Positions 44,075 through 53,908 of a stretch of 64,000 nucleotides of DNA are shown piece by piece. The notes under the pieces were generated by a model. That model did not search any database and was not told the DNA's origin. It saw only the letters and a program-made list of their open reading frames with translations. Origin of the DNA: an uncultured Lachnospiraceae bacterium (GTDB lineage: Bacteria > Bacillota > Clostridia > Lachnospirales > Lachnospiraceae). The stretch is taken from positions 22,498 to 86,497 of the forward strand of contig CAKRGM010000008.1 of assembly GCA_934330725.1 (NCBI GenBank). Reading direction: 5' to 3'. A program made the position numbers and the translations under genes. Each line of letters begins with the position of its first letter. Positions within the stretch are counted from its first letter, which is position 1.

Positions 44075-45901
44075 ATGAAAACAAAACGTGATGATATTAG
44101 AAATATCGCTATCATTGCACACGTAGATCATGGTAAGACTACACTCGTTGACCAGTTATTAAAACAGAGTGGTACATTCCGTGAGAATCAGGAAGTTGCT
44201 GAACGTGTAATGGATTCAAACGATATCGAAAAAGAAAGAGGTATTACTATTCTTTCTAAAAACACTGCTATTACATATAAGGATACAAAAATTAACATTA
44301 TTGATACTCCGGGACATGCTGATTTCGGTGGTGAAGTGGAACGAGTATTAAAGATGGTAAACGGTGTTGTTCTTGTAGTAGATGCCTTTGAAGGTGTTAT
44401 GCCACAGACAAAATTCGTACTTCAGAAAGCACTTGCACTCGATCTTTCAGTTATTGTATGTATTAATAAAATTGACCGTCCGGAAGCAAGACCTGATGAA
44501 GTTATTGATGAAATACTTGAGCTGTTCATTGACCTTGATGCTAATGAAGACCAGCTTGACTGTCCTTTCATTTTTGCTTCAGCCAAGTCAGGATATGCAA
44601 TGGCAGACCTCAATGATGAACCAAAGGATATGAAACCTCTTTTTGAATGTATCCTTGAAAATATCCCTGCACCGGAAGGTGATCCAGATGCAGATACACA
44701 GATGCTTATTTCAACTATCGATTATAACGACTATGTTGGACGTATTGGTATAGGTAAGATTGACAACGGAAGCTTAAAGGTAAATCAGGAAGTTACTATT
44801 GTTAACCACCATGATGAATCAGTTCGTAAAAGAGTACGTGTTACAAAGCTTTATACATTTGATGGTCTTAATAAAGTAGAAGTAAATGAAGCTTCAATTG
44901 GTGAGATTGTTGCCGTATCAGGTATCACAGATATCCATATCGGAGACACTCTCTGCACAGGCGATAATCCTGTTGCAATTCCATTCCAGAAGATTTCTGA
45001 GCCTACTCTTTCCATGGACTTCATGGTAAATGACAGTCCGCTTGCCGGAAGAGAAGGTAAATTCGTTACTTCAAGACACATACGTGACAGACTGTTCAAA
45101 GAACTTAACACTGATGTCAGCTTAAGAGTAGAAGAAAACCCTGGTTCAGAAAACTCATTCAAGGTTTCAGGACGTGGTGAGCTTCATCTTTCTGTTCTTA
45201 TTGAAAATATGAGACGTGAAGGTTATGAATTTGCTGTAAGTAAAGCAGAAGTTTTATACCACACAGACGAAAGAGGTAAAAAGCTTGAACCTATGGAACT
45301 TGCATATATTGATGTTCCTGATGAATTCTCAGGTGCTGTAATCCAGAAATTAAGCCAGCGAAAAGGTGAACTTCTTGGTATGACACCTATCAATGGTGGA
45401 TACACAAGACTTCAGTTCTCAATTCCATCCCGTGGTCTTATCGGTTACAGAGGTGAATTTATGACTGATACAAAGGGTAATGGTATCATCAATACATCAT
45501 TCAATGGATACGAAGAATATAAAGGTGATATTTCTTATAGAAAGACCGGTTCTCTTATTGCATATGAAGATGGTGAAGCTATTACATATGGTCTTTACAA
45601 TGCCCAGGAACGTGGAACATTATTTATCGGACCTGGTGAAAAGGTATATGCCGGTATGATTGTCGGTGAAAACCCTCGTACTGAAGATATTGAAGTAAAT
45701 GTATGTAAGACAAAGCATCTTACTAATACACGTTCTTCCAGTGCTGATGATGCTTTAAGACTTGTTCCGCCTAAGATTTTAAGTCTTGAACAGGCACTTG
45801 ATTATATTGATACTGATGAATTACTTGAGGTTACACCAGAGAGCCTTAGAATTCGTAAGAAGATTCTTGATTCAACATTAAGATACAGATCAAAGAGATA
45901 A
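44075..45901 (+). CDS. typA: Ribosome-associated GTPase TypA/BipA
   Basis: 608 residues, normal length. GTPase motifs: G1 [11 protein letters not shown]2 ERGITI, G3 DTPGHADF, G4 NKID. EF-G-like domains II, III and V follow, then the TypA-specific C-terminal domain ([11 protein letters not shown] region). It binds the ribosome and helps 50S assembly and stress adaptation. An AAAGGA site precedes the ATG. A small HTH gene follows 25 nt later and is probably co-transcribed. Confidence 0.97.
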   Translation: MKTKRDDIRNIAIIAHVDHGKTTLVDQLLKQSGTFRENQEVAERVMDSNDIEKERGITILSKNTAITYKDTKINIIDTPGHADFGGEVERVLKMVNGVVLVVDAFEGVMPQTKFVLQKALALDLSVIVCINKIDRPEARPDEVIDEILELFIDLDANEDQLDCPFIFASAKSGYAMADLNDEPKDMKPLFECILENIPAPEGDPDADTQMLISTIDYNDYVGRIGIGKIDNGSLKVNQEVTIVNHHDESVRKRVRVTKLYTFDGLNKVEVNEASIGEIVAVSGITDIHIGDTLCTGDNPVAIPFQKISEPTLSMDFMVNDSPLAGREGKFVTSRHIRDRLFKELNTDVSLRVEENPGSENSFKVSGRGELHLSVLIENMRREGYEFAVSKAEVLYHTDERGKKLEPMELAYIDVPDEFSGAVIQKLSQRKGELLGMTPINGGYTRLQFSIPSRGLIGYRGEFMTDTKGNGIINTSFNGYEEYKGDISYRKTGSLIAYEDGEAITYGLYNAQERGTLFIGPGEKVYAGMIVGENPRTEDIEVNVCKTKHLTNTRSSSADDALRLVPPKILSLEQALDYIDTDELLEVTPESLRIRKKILDSTLRYRSKR

Positions 45902-45926
45902 TACTACTTATTCGGAGGTAAATTAA

Positions 45927-46247
45927 ATGGATAGCGATTTAGGAGCAAAAGTAAAGAAATTAAGGATTTCACACGGACTTACACAGGAAGATGTTGCTAA
46001 AGCACTTGATGTTACACCTGGTTACATAAGTAATGTAGAAAACGGACGTAACCTGATGACTCTCAGAATGCTTTCATATTATGCAGAACTTACAGGAGTT
46101 TCACTTGATTATCTTGCAGGCAGCGTTGATAAAAACTATCAGAATACTGCACTTGATAATGAACTTATGCAGCTGGTTCAGAAAATGGATACCGAAACAA
46201 AAGAAAAACTCATTGCCACATTAAGAATATGGTCTGAAAAAGCATAA
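45927..46247 (+). CDS. Small XRE-family HTH regulator
   Basis: 106 residues. The HTH_3 domain occupies residues ~8-62: VKKLRISHGLTQEDVAKALD, then GYISNVENGRN. The C-terminal ~35 residues are helical and acidic. GGAGG precedes the ATG. It lies 25 nt after typA, with a terminator after it. Target unknown; the family includes autonomous repressors such as SinR-like proteins. Confidence 0.9.
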   Translation: MDSDLGAKVKKLRISHGLTQEDVAKALDVTPGYISNVENGRNLMTLRMLSYYAELTGVSLDYLAGSVDKNYQNTALDNELMQLVQKMDTETKEKLIATLRIWSEKA

Positions 46248-46284
46248 TATAAATTACAAATATAAAATTTCACATATTAAATAT

Positions 46285-46386
46285 TAACAGGTATATCTTT
46301 CATAAACCTTATGAAAAATATACCTGTTAAAAAATGCTCTCAGTACTGCTTTCAAATATGATATGCAGTACCGGGAGCATTTTTAT
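46285..46386. terminator. Hairpin pair between HTH gene and solute-binding protein gene
   Basis: TAACAGGTATAT and ATATACCTGTTA form a first hairpin without a T-run. The second (about 46329-46386, AAAATGCTC with GAGCATTTTT) has U-runs on both strands and should end both convergent transcripts. Confidence 0.8.
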
Positions 46387-46431
46387 ATGATTTAATTTAT
46401 ATAATTTGTGTAATTTAATTTATGTAATTTT

Positions 46432-47934
46432 TTACTGGACACTTTTTCCTTCATTAAGTGATTTTAAAACCTCATCAACAAGTGTACCAGCCTGATTCTG
46501 ATAATACGACATTCCATCATCAATACTCATCTTTCCACTTACAATCTGATTAACTACATATTTTCTTATTTCATTAATCTTTAATATATCTGACGTATAT
46601 TCCTTTGTGGCAGGTATATTCTCACATGTATTGCTCATATAAACTGAACTGTCGTCAGTTAAAGTACCTGTATCCGTTTTATTGTCTGCTTTGTCTGTAT
46701 TTTCGTTTTCCCTGCTGCTATCAGTATTATCAGATTTTTTTTCTTCCTTATTAAGCACTGCTGACGGACTTATTATCCCTGCAGTCGTTTCCCATACCTG
46801 CTGCGTTTCTCCATTATCAAGCATTGTATCTATAAACGTATCAAACAACTCCTGCGGATTTTTAGCTGCTGTTGTTATGCACCAGTAAGACATGGCATTT
46901 TCAGTATATGCACCATTTTCTTTTACAGGTGCTGCTTCTATCAACTCATCCTGGTTTTGTGCAAGTTTTTCTTTAAGCTGTGAAAGCCCTGCTCCTGTTT
47001 TAAACGAGATAGCTCCTGATGTTTTTTTTGTATCTGTACCTGTAAAATTATCTGTATATTCATTAAATGAACCACTCTCAACACTTATTATATTTTCATC
47101 CACTGCCTGTTTTATTCTTTCCAGTGAATCACGCATTTCTTTTTCTGAAAATCCATCCGCGTACTGACCTACTGTATTTTTATAAAATGAAAACTTTGCC
47201 TGCTGGAAAAACTCAGGCAGATACTGGGTATATGGTGCATCATCTGCAATTATTGAAGGCACTTTTACTGCCGGTGCCAGATTTACTGATGACATAGTCT
47301 TAAGATACCCATAGTATGTATTATAATCAATCTGTCCATTTTGGAATACCAATGGATCAATTCCTGCTTTTGTAAGCCAGCTCTTCTTAATAACAGTAAC
47401 ATTTTCATCTGGCCTGACCGGTGAAAATCCATACAGCCCCGGCGTGCCGTCAGAACCGCTTGTTTTCAGTGAATCGATAAATGCTATTGAATCATCATTT
47501 AACTTATAATTGTTCTTTGTCTGTGACTTATCCCATGCCTGTGACATATTCCAAAGATATCCATCATATGCATATATTTTATAGTAATTCTCCGGAAGAA
47601 GTACAATATCCGGTATTGTTTCATCTGAGCTAAACACTGACTCGAGTGTTTTTCCATAATCATTGTGTTCAACTGGTTTCCACTGTATTTTTAATCCTGT
47701 AAGCTTCTGTATCTGATCATAAAACTCATTCGTACTGTCATCTTTTGATATAATAGAGGAATCATACATAACTGTTATTTCTTTTTCCTCTGTCTGGCTC
47801 TCACTTTCTGCCTGTGTAACCGCCTGTGTCGGATCTGTCTGTTTTTGATCACTGCTGCCTTTGCACGCAACAAGTCCGAACACCATTGAAAAAACCATGC
47901 CAGCCGCTATAATCTTATCCTTAAATCTTGTCAT
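46432..47934 (-). CDS. Extracellular solute-binding lipoprotein (ABC family 1)
   Basis: 500 residues. The signal peptide ends in the lipobox VFGLVAC, so it is lipid-anchored after Cys24. A Ser/Thr/Gln/Glu linker is followed by a family 1 (sugar/oligosaccharide-type) binding fold (ITVMYDSSIIS, then PDIVLLPENYYKIYAYDGYLW). A low-complexity charged insertion (EEKKSDNTDSSRENENTDK) lies near residue 400. No ABC permease or ATPase genes adjoin it, so it is an orphan in this window. Ligand unknown; sugar or oligosaccharide is typical. Confidence 0.88.
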   Translation of the reverse strand: MTRFKDKIIAAGMVFSMVFGLVACKGSSDQKQTDPTQAVTQAESESQTEEKEITVMYDSSIISKDDSTNEFYDQIQKLTGLKIQWKPVEHNDYGKTLESVFSSDETIPDIVLLPENYYKIYAYDGYLWNMSQAWDKSQTKNNYKLNDDSIAFIDSLKTSGSDGTPGLYGFSPVRPDENVTVIKKSWLTKAGIDPLVFQNGQIDYNTYYGYLKTMSSVNLAPAVKVPSIIADDAPYTQYLPEFFQQAKFSFYKNTVGQYADGFSEKEMRDSLERIKQAVDENIISVESGSFNEYTDNFTGTDTKKTSGAISFKTGAGLSQLKEKLAQNQDELIEAAPVKENGAYTENAMSYWCITTAAKNPQELFDTFIDTMLDNGETQQVWETTAGIISPSAVLNKEEKKSDNTDSSRENENTDKADNKTDTGTLTDDSSVYMSNTCENIPATKEYTSDILKINEIRKYVVNQIVSGKMSIDDGMSYYQNQAGTLVDEVLKSLNEGKSVQ

Positions 47935-48024
47935 AGAACCTGTAACCCTCCATTATCAGGCATTTCGCCTGAAATAATAAACTGTACTGCCATATTGAAC
48001 AGACAGTGCATTAGTATAATATCA

Positions 48025-48684
48025 TTACTGTATCTTTTTAACAAGATGTTTAACTATTTTCCCATCATCTGTTTTTCCAAACATGCATTCATAATCCTTT
48101 ATAACTTTAAGCCTTCCTGAAAAGCTTTCCGTTATTTTACTTTCAAACATACCTGCGTTTTCTTTTTTTATAAGAATTTCCATATGAACTGCATCCGTAT
48201 ACTGTATATCTGTGATATCTATTCCCATTTCAGCACAGATATACTGTATCTTTCCAAGACTGTTATAATCGGCATCTATATAAACGCCCAGACCTTCATT
48301 AATATCAAGAATTATACTATTTTTAAGGCCCTCCTTTGATGCTGCCTGATATGCACGTATAAGACCACCTGTTCCAAGTAACGTTCCTCCAAAATATCTG
48401 GTCACAACTATAAGACAGTTATGTATCCCCGATGAAGTTATTATCTCTAAGATAGGTTTTCCAGCCGTACCTGATGGCTCCGAATCATCACTGAACCTCT
48501 GAAGTTCGTTTTTATCCCCGCATACATATGCAAAACAGTTATGTCTTGCATCCCAGTATTTTTTTCTTAATGTATTGATATAATCTTCTGCTTCTTTCTC
48601 ATTTTCTATACTATATACATGTGCGATAAACCTGGATTTCTTTTCTGTAATCTCACCCTGACCATTTTCATACACTATCTTCAT
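48025..48684 (-). CDS. YigZ/IMPACT-family protein (UPF0029)
   Basis: 219 residues from ATG 48684 (MKIVYENGQGEITEKKSRF), preceded by GGAATGGAGATTAGT. The N-terminal UPF0029 domain shows KKSRFIAHVYSI, ARHNCFAYV, DDSEPSGTAGKPIL and VTRYFGGTLLGTGGL. A C-terminal DUF1949 ferredoxin-like domain (about 140-205) follows. The family is conserved, and some members act in translation control or proteolysis; function not settled. The frame stays open 51 codons further upstream through a structured repeat. I treat that part as untranslated, but cannot exclude an N-terminal extension. Confidence 0.9.
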   Translation of the reverse strand: MKIVYENGQGEITEKKSRFIAHVYSIENEKEAEDYINTLRKKYWDARHNCFAYVCGDKNELQRFSDDSEPSGTAGKPILEIITSSGIHNCLIVVTRYFGGTLLGTGGLIRAYQAASKEGLKNSIILDINEGLGVYIDADYNSLGKIQYICAEMGIDITDIQYTDAVHMEILIKKENAGMFESKITESFSGRLKVIKDYECMFGKTDDGKIVKHLVKKIQ

Positions 48685-48840
48685 ACTAATCTCCATTCCG
48701 CAGACGCTTTGCATCGAAGGAATCGCGAGCTGAATTTCAGATTCAGCTCTGCGATCATGGCTACTTTGTGCCGCCTGCGGCACAAATAGCTGTGTGAAAT
48801 CAATCGCATCAGCATGATTTTTCACACTAATCCTCATTTC
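48685..48840 (-). repeat. Structured dispersed 5' element upstream of yigZ
   Basis: In transcript order it contains: ATGAGGATTAGTGTG with AAAAATCATGCTGATGC; a pair GTGTGAAAA/TTTCACAC; CACAGCTATTTGTGC; a 22-bp palindrome (TTTGTGCCGCCTGCGGCACA, 48765-48786); a hairpin GAGCTGAAT/ATTCAGCTC with flanking TCGC/GCGA (48723-48754); and the end GCGGAATGGAGATTAGT. Parts recur before the response regulator (27374-27434), ktrA and the PAP2-like gene. Confidence 0.65.
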
Positions 48841-49206
48841 TAAGCAGCTTTATTGCAAAAAGGCGGTGATAATTTCGCACAGGCGATTTCTCATCTGCCA
48901 CCATGAACTGTTTTTATTTGCTTAAAAAACAAACTGCTGTGATTATACTTATAAAATAAACTGCGTATTTTGTCAAAGAATTTATGCACTTAAGCCATGT
49001 AAATTTTCTTGTTTGAACCATGCATATATGCTATAATAAGCTGAATTATACTATCTGAATGGTTTATTTTACAGGAAAAAAACTGTGCTTTATAACCGGC
49101 GCAGCGATACAGATCAGTATATAAATTTCCAATCTGCGATTTGTGTCCCGCACACCTGACACAAATCTATTATGTGTAAAAAGTGTGTGCAGAAATGAGG
49201 ACAACT
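48841..49206. other. Divergent region between yigZ element and penicillin-binding protein gene
   Basis: No gene seen. It holds a dyad GATTTGTGTC/GACACAAATC (about 49137-49168) shortly before the ribosome site GAAATGAGG of the PBP gene, and probably promoters for both sides. Confidence 0.5.
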
Positions 49207-51924
49207 ATGAATTATGGCAGAGATGGTATAAAACAAAAGAAAAAACTGCTTAATTCAGCTGCCGGTAAAGTCGGGAACAAAATAGGAGTAACAAGCCTTA
49301 AGCTTATTCTTATACTGGCAGTTGCATTTATAATATCCGGAACATGCCTTATTTTTGGTTCAATACAGGGCATTATAGCCAATGCACCGGACATAAATAC
49401 AGTTGATGTTTCACCAGAAGGTTTTGCCACAAAAATATACGATAGTAATGGCACAGAAATACAATCCCTGTCCACAGCAGGTGCAAACCGTATTTCTGTA
49501 GGCATTGACAAGATGACAAAAGACCTTCAGCATGCATTTGTTGCAATTGAGGATGAACGTTTTTATGAACACAATGGTATAGATATCCATGGTATTATGC
49601 GAGCAGCATATGTCACCGTTTCAAATGGAAATCTTTCTGAAGGTGCAAGTACACTTACTCAGCAGCTGATAAAAAACAATGTTTTCAGTGCATATAATGA
49701 AACGACTACTGAAAAAATAAAACGTAAGGTTCAGGAACAGTATCTCGCTGTACAGCTTGAAACTATAATGAGTAAAGATGAGATCATGGAAAACTATCTT
49801 AACTCAATAAACCTTGGCAATGGATACTATGGTGTCCAGTGTGCCGCACAGGGCTATTTCGGTAAAGATGTATCCGACCTCACGTTAAGCGAATGTGCTG
49901 TTATTGCATCAATCACCCAGAATCCCACAAAGTATAATCCGGTAAATAATCCGGATGATAACCGTACAAGACAGCAGAAAGTTCTTAAGAACATGCTTGA
50001 ACAGCATTATATTTCCCAGGAGCAGTATAATGAAGCTCTTGAAGATAATGTATATGAAAGAATACAGAATACTGATATGACTTCAAAAGCAGGCGTTAAC
50101 AGTTATTTTGTTGATTCACTTATAGAAAATCTTGTTGAAGATTTAAAGACACAGAAGGGATATAGTGAAGAAGAGGCCTATAATATGATCTACCGCGGTG
50201 GTCTTCAGGTATACTCAACCCAGGACACTGCCATGCAGGCAATTGCTGATAATGCTATAAATAATCCTGCATATTATCCTGATTCAACCGAGTTTTCAAT
50301 TGATTATTCACTCACAGTAAAAGATAAAGACGGAACATTAAAGAACTACTCCCATAATACCATGCTTAACTGGTATAAAACCACAGGCGGAATGAGTTCC
50401 TTTACCCTGTTGCAGAATAATCAGGAAACAGCTAATGAATATGTAAACCGCTATAAAGAAGCAATGTTGTCAGACGGTTCTGAAGTTGTTGCAGAATCAC
50501 TGCACTATATCATACAGCCTCAGCTTTCATTTTCACTTATTGAACAGTCAACAGGACAGGTTAAAGTACTTGTTGGCGGTCGTGGTGACAAGCTTGGCAG
50601 CCGTACACTTAACAGAGCGACAGACTCAGCAAGGCAGCCCGGTTCTTCAATCAAGCCACTGGCAGCATACGGACCGGCTCTTGATACAGGTGCAATAACC
50701 CTTGCTACCGCCATAGATGATGCCCCTTATAATTATTCCGGTTCCAATGGCAAGCCAGTCACCAACTTTACAAAGGGACAATACAAGGGTCTTATGACAG
50801 CCCGTGAGGCATTGCTGCGTTCACAAAACATTCCTGCCGTAAAAGTATTAACACAAATTACACCTCAGGTAGGATTTAACTACCTCGAGAAATTTGGATT
50901 AAGCACAATAGTATCACCTGAAAATGCTGTAAATGGCAATCATGATGTTGTTCAGTCTCTCGCACTCGGTGGTATGACATACGGTGTTAAAAATATTGAT
51001 ATGTCTGCAGCATATGCAACAATTGCCAATGGCGGGGTATATACCAGACCTGTTTACTATACAAAAGTATGTGACCATAAAGGAAATGTTATTATTGATA
51101 ATTCACAACCAGAAACAAGAACAGTACTTAAATCTACTACGGCATGGCTTCTTACTGATGCTATGAGATCAGTAGTAACTGATCCTGCCGGTACCGGTAA
51201 AGCTGCAGCTCTCTCAAACCAGCCTGTAGCAGGTAAAACAGGTACTACCCAGAATGAATCGGATAAATGGTTCTGCGGTTTTACACCTTACTATACAGCA
51301 TCAATATGGCTTGGTTATGATGATAACTCAAAGAAGCTTTCAACATCAATAAATCATACTAAAATATGGCATGATATAATGCAGCAGATACATCAGGATC
51401 TTCCAACAGGCTCATATCAACAGCCTGCCGGTATAACACAGGTTCAGGTATGTAAAGATTCGGGAAAACTTCCTGTTGCAGGATTATGTGACAGTGATCC
51501 GCGTGGCAGCCAGCTGATAACTGAATATTTTTCAACTGATAATCTGCCAACCGAAACCTGCGATGCACATGTTAAAGTTAATATCTGTAATGATACCGGA
51601 AAAATTGCAGCTGCAGGATGCCCTAATGTATCTACAAAGATTATGATAAAGAAACCTGAACGCCTTGGAACATCAGATCAGGAATACGTAATTACAGATG
51701 ATGAACTCTCATCAATTTGTAATGTACATTCAGGTCTGGCACCTTCTGACATAACACCTGCATCAGAACCCGGACCGACTGGTGAACAGGGAAGCACCGA
51801 ACCGGGTGCAGCAGCAGCATCCTCCTCTCAACCGGCGACTACACCGGCAGCTACTGCTACCCAGGAGCCAAACAGCAGTGGAAGCGGCACAAAACATACT
51901 GGTGATGATAGTACTCCCCAATAG
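49207..51924 (+). CDS. Class A penicillin-binding protein (PBP1A-type)
   Basis: 905 residues from ATG 49207 (MNYGRDGIKQ), after GAAATGAGG. A short cytoplasmic tail and one membrane helix (about 32-55) are followed by a family 51 transglycosylase with AIEDERFYEHNGID and GASTLTQQLIKNN. The transpeptidase has SxxK in RQPGSSIKP (active Ser), SQN in LLRSQNIPA, and KTG in VAGKTGTTQ. The C-terminus has a Pro/Ser/Thr/Glu-rich tail (after residue ~855) likely to lie in the wall. It polymerises and crosslinks peptidoglycan on the outer face of the membrane. Single gene with a terminator. Confidence 0.96.
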   Translation: MNYGRDGIKQKKKLLNSAAGKVGNKIGVTSLKLILILAVAFIISGTCLIFGSIQGIIANAPDINTVDVSPEGFATKIYDSNGTEIQSLSTAGANRISVGIDKMTKDLQHAFVAIEDERFYEHNGIDIHGIMRAAYVTVSNGNLSEGASTLTQQLIKNNVFSAYNETTTEKIKRKVQEQYLAVQLETIMSKDEIMENYLNSINLGNGYYGVQCAAQGYFGKDVSDLTLSECAVIASITQNPTKYNPVNNPDDNRTRQQKVLKNMLEQHYISQEQYNEALEDNVYERIQNTDMTSKAGVNSYFVDSLIENLVEDLKTQKGYSEEEAYNMIYRGGLQVYSTQDTAMQAIADNAINNPAYYPDSTEFSIDYSLTVKDKDGTLKNYSHNTMLNWYKTTGGMSSFTLLQNNQETANEYVNRYKEAMLSDGSEVVAESLHYIIQPQLSFSLIEQSTGQVKVLVGGRGDKLGSRTLNRATDSARQPGSSIKPLAAYGPALDTGAITLATAIDDAPYNYSGSNGKPVTNFTKGQYKGLMTAREALLRSQNIPAVKVLTQITPQVGFNYLEKFGLSTIVSPENAVNGNHDVVQSLALGGMTYGVKNIDMSAAYATIANGGVYTRPVYYTKVCDHKGNVIIDNSQPETRTVLKSTTAWLLTDAMRSVVTDPAGTGKAAALSNQPVAGKTGTTQNESDKWFCGFTPYYTASIWLGYDDNSKKLSTSINHTKIWHDIMQQIHQDLPTGSYQQPAGITQVQVCKDSGKLPVAGLCDSDPRGSQLITEYFSTDNLPTETCDAHVKVNICNDTGKIAAAGCPNVSTKIMIKKPERLGTSDQEYVITDDELSSICNVHSGLAPSDITPASEPGPTGEQGSTEPGAAAASSSQPATTPAATATQEPNSSGSGTKHTGDDSTPQ

Positions 51925-51936
51925 AATAATATTTCT

Positions 51937-51989
51937 TACAAAAAAGAACCATGAAAAATGGATAATCATTTTTCACGGTTCTTTTTTTC
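51937..51989. terminator. Bidirectional terminator between PBP gene and spoVA operon
   Basis: AAAAAAGAACCATGAAAAATG and CATTTTTCACGGTTC(T)7 pair with one G-U pair; U-runs on both strands. Confidence 0.88.
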
Positions 51990-52002
51990 TGACGTGAGTT
52001 AT

Positions 52003-52365
52003 TTACTTTTTTTTCATTTTAGGATTACATATAACAGAAGCAAGATATCCGAATATCAGTGCTGAAGAAACACCTGCTGCACATGCTTTAAAGCCGCCTG
52101 TAAAAAGTCCAATAAAGCCCTGACTGTCAACTGCCTCTTTAATACCTTTCCACAATACATTTCCAAATCCAAGAAGTGGTACAGATGCACCGGCACCGGA
52201 AAACTCCTGAAATCCCTCATAGAGACCGACAGCACCAAGAACTGTTCCCAGACATACCAGAAGGACCATAATCCTGCCTGGCATCATTTTAGTTTTTTCC
52301 ATCAGTATCTGTGTTAAGACACAGATCATTCCACCTATTACAAATGCTTTTAAAAATATCATCAT
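52003..52365 (-). CDS. spoVAE: Stage V sporulation protein AE
   Basis: 120 residues, four hydrophobic segments, with the SpoVAEb-like pattern (AFVIGGMICVLTQILMEKTK, then GAGASVPLLGFGNVLWKGI). Part of the SpoVA channel that moves calcium-dipicolinate into the forespore and out during germination. Paralogous to SpoVAC in the same operon: both start with an A-F-I-x-G-G-x-I-C segment. ATG overlaps the spoVAD stop (ATGA). Last gene of the operon before a terminator; no spoVAF follows. Confidence 0.93.
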   Translation of the reverse strand: MMIFLKAFVIGGMICVLTQILMEKTKMMPGRIMVLLVCLGTVLGAVGLYEGFQEFSGAGASVPLLGFGNVLWKGIKEAVDSQGFIGLFTGGFKACAAGVSSALIFGYLASVICNPKMKKK

Positions 52366-53369
52366 TCATGCCTTTCCAGAATCACTCCATGTGCTACACC
52401 AGGTACTGTCTGCCCCTCATTATAGCTGACTGTTGATAACAACGCTCCTGTTGGAATATAAAGCACTCTGTTCCATTTATGATTCTTAATATTTTTTATT
52501 ATATACGTGCATAATGTTACGGCGCTGCAGCCACAGCCACTTCCACCTGCCTTCGTATCCTGACTGTCCGAATTAAATATTTCAATTCCACAATCCGTAT
52601 ACTGATTACTTATGTCATATCCTTTTTCTTTTATAAGATCAAGCAGTATTGTCCTGCCTACATACCCAAGATCTCCTGTTATTATACAATCATAATAGTT
52701 TGCATCGACATTAAGATCTATGAAATTATTTACAATGAGATCACAGGCTGCAGGCGCCATGCATGCTCCCATATTCATGGAATCCTTCACACCATAATCA
52801 ACAATCTTACCTGTAGTAATACCCTTTACCCTGATATCACTTTTCTGGTTACTTAGAACCACGGCACCACAGCCGGTTACTGTCCATGTGGATGCAAGCG
52901 GCCTTTGATTCCCATATTCCAAAGGATACCGAAACTGCTTTTCAGCACTCGCAAAATGACTGGAAGCCATTGCAATTACATTTTCGGCATTCCCGCCACT
53001 TATTGTCATAGCACCAAGTGAAATAGCTTCACCCATTGTAGAACATGCGCCATACAGCCCAAACATCGGAATTTCAAATTTTTTAAGTCCAAAGGATGTT
53101 GCTATAAGCTGCCCTAAAAGATCCCCTGCAAATATATATCTTATCTGGTCAGTTGTCATTTTTGCTTTTTTCAGAAGCATTTCAACTACCATTTCCTGCA
53201 TACGGCTCTCTGCTTCTTCCCAGCTTTCCATTCCAAACATCGGATCCTGTTCAATATAGTCGAACATACTGCCTAAAGGACCTTCACCCTCCTTTTGTCC
53301 TACAACACTGGCAACTTCCGTAATATAAACTCCATTATCAAATATAATACTCTGTTTTCCAGCAACCAT
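52362..53369 (-). CDS. spoVAD: Stage V sporulation protein AD
   Basis: 335 residues, a thiolase-like fold protein that binds dipicolinic acid for the SpoVA channel. Typical segments are ESWEEAESRMQ, IRYIFAGDLLGQLIATSFG, FGLYGACSTMGEAISLGAM (Cys in the thiolase active-site position) and GGSGCGCSAV. The start MVAGKQSIIFDNGVYI has GGTGG 12 nt upstream. Four-base overlap with spoVAE. Confidence 0.96.
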   Translation of the reverse strand: MVAGKQSIIFDNGVYITEVASVVGQKEGEGPLGSMFDYIEQDPMFGMESWEEAESRMQEMVVEMLLKKAKMTTDQIRYIFAGDLLGQLIATSFGLKKFEIPMFGLYGACSTMGEAISLGAMTISGGNAENVIAMASSHFASAEKQFRYPLEYGNQRPLASTWTVTGCGAVVLSNQKSDIRVKGITTGKIVDYGVKDSMNMGACMAPAACDLIVNNFIDLNVDANYYDCIITGDLGYVGRTILLDLIKEKGYDISNQYTDCGIEIFNSDSQDTKAGGSGCGCSAVTLCTYIIKNIKNHKWNRVLYIPTGALLSTVSYNEGQTVPGVAHGVILERHE

Positions 53370-53390
53370 ATACTAATGACACCACCTTTC

Positions 53391-53858
53391 CTAAAACCAG
53401 CCTGCACATTTTCCTATCCAGTAAATAAGTCCCAATACCCATGAAGTAACAATCCCGTACAATATAACCGGCCCTGCAATTGTAAATATCTTACAGCCTA
53501 TACCAAAAACCTGTCCTTCTTTTTTGTATTCAATTGCGGGTGCCGCAACGCTGTTTGCAAATCCTGTTATTGGTACAAGACTTCCGGCTCCACCCCATGT
53601 AGTAATAAGCGGATAAATATTAAACCCGGTCAGCACAACACTTATAAGCACCAGACTTACAGTTGTCCAAAGTGCTGCCTCGTCCTTTGGAATATTGTTT
53701 TTCATATATAAATTCATTATAAGCTGACCTATGCAGCAGATTGTACCGCCCGTTATAAATGCCTTTATGCAATTTAACACACAGCTGGCTTTCGGTGTTA
53801 CCTGCTCTACATACTGGTTATATTTTTCGTTTCTTTTCTGTTCATTAACATTTTTCAT
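53391..53858 (-). CDS. spoVAC: Stage V sporulation protein AC
   Basis: 155 residues from ATG 53858 (MKNVNEQKRNEKYNQY). That start has GGGAG 10 nt upstream and gives the usual SpoVAC length; the open frame to 53900 is longer than the family. A basic N-terminal region is followed by four to five membrane helices (AFITGGTICCIGQLIMN, then GGAGSLVPITGFANSVAAP). Membrane channel subunit for dipicolinate. 105 nt separate it from spoVAB, a gap filled by a 35-nt dispersed repeat. Confidence 0.95.
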   Translation of the reverse strand: MKNVNEQKRNEKYNQYVEQVTPKASCVLNCIKAFITGGTICCIGQLIMNLYMKNNIPKDEAALWTTVSLVLISVVLTGFNIYPLITTWGGAGSLVPITGFANSVAAPAIEYKKEGQVFGIGCKIFTIAGPVILYGIVTSWVLGLIYWIGKCAGWF

Positions 53859-53908
53859 ACAGTTTTCACTCCCATATACTTCACATATATTTTTATACAT
53901 TTTTTATA

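Noticed and set aside
44382..45405. Several frames inside typA on both strands
   Set aside because: They are shadows of the typA coding sequence; typA is full length with all GTPase motifs.
48687..48837. 51-codon N-terminal extension of YigZ
   Set aside because: The sequence is a hairpin-rich repeat found before other genes. The family start MKIVYENGQG has its own strong ribosome site. Kept as untranslated, though the frame is open.
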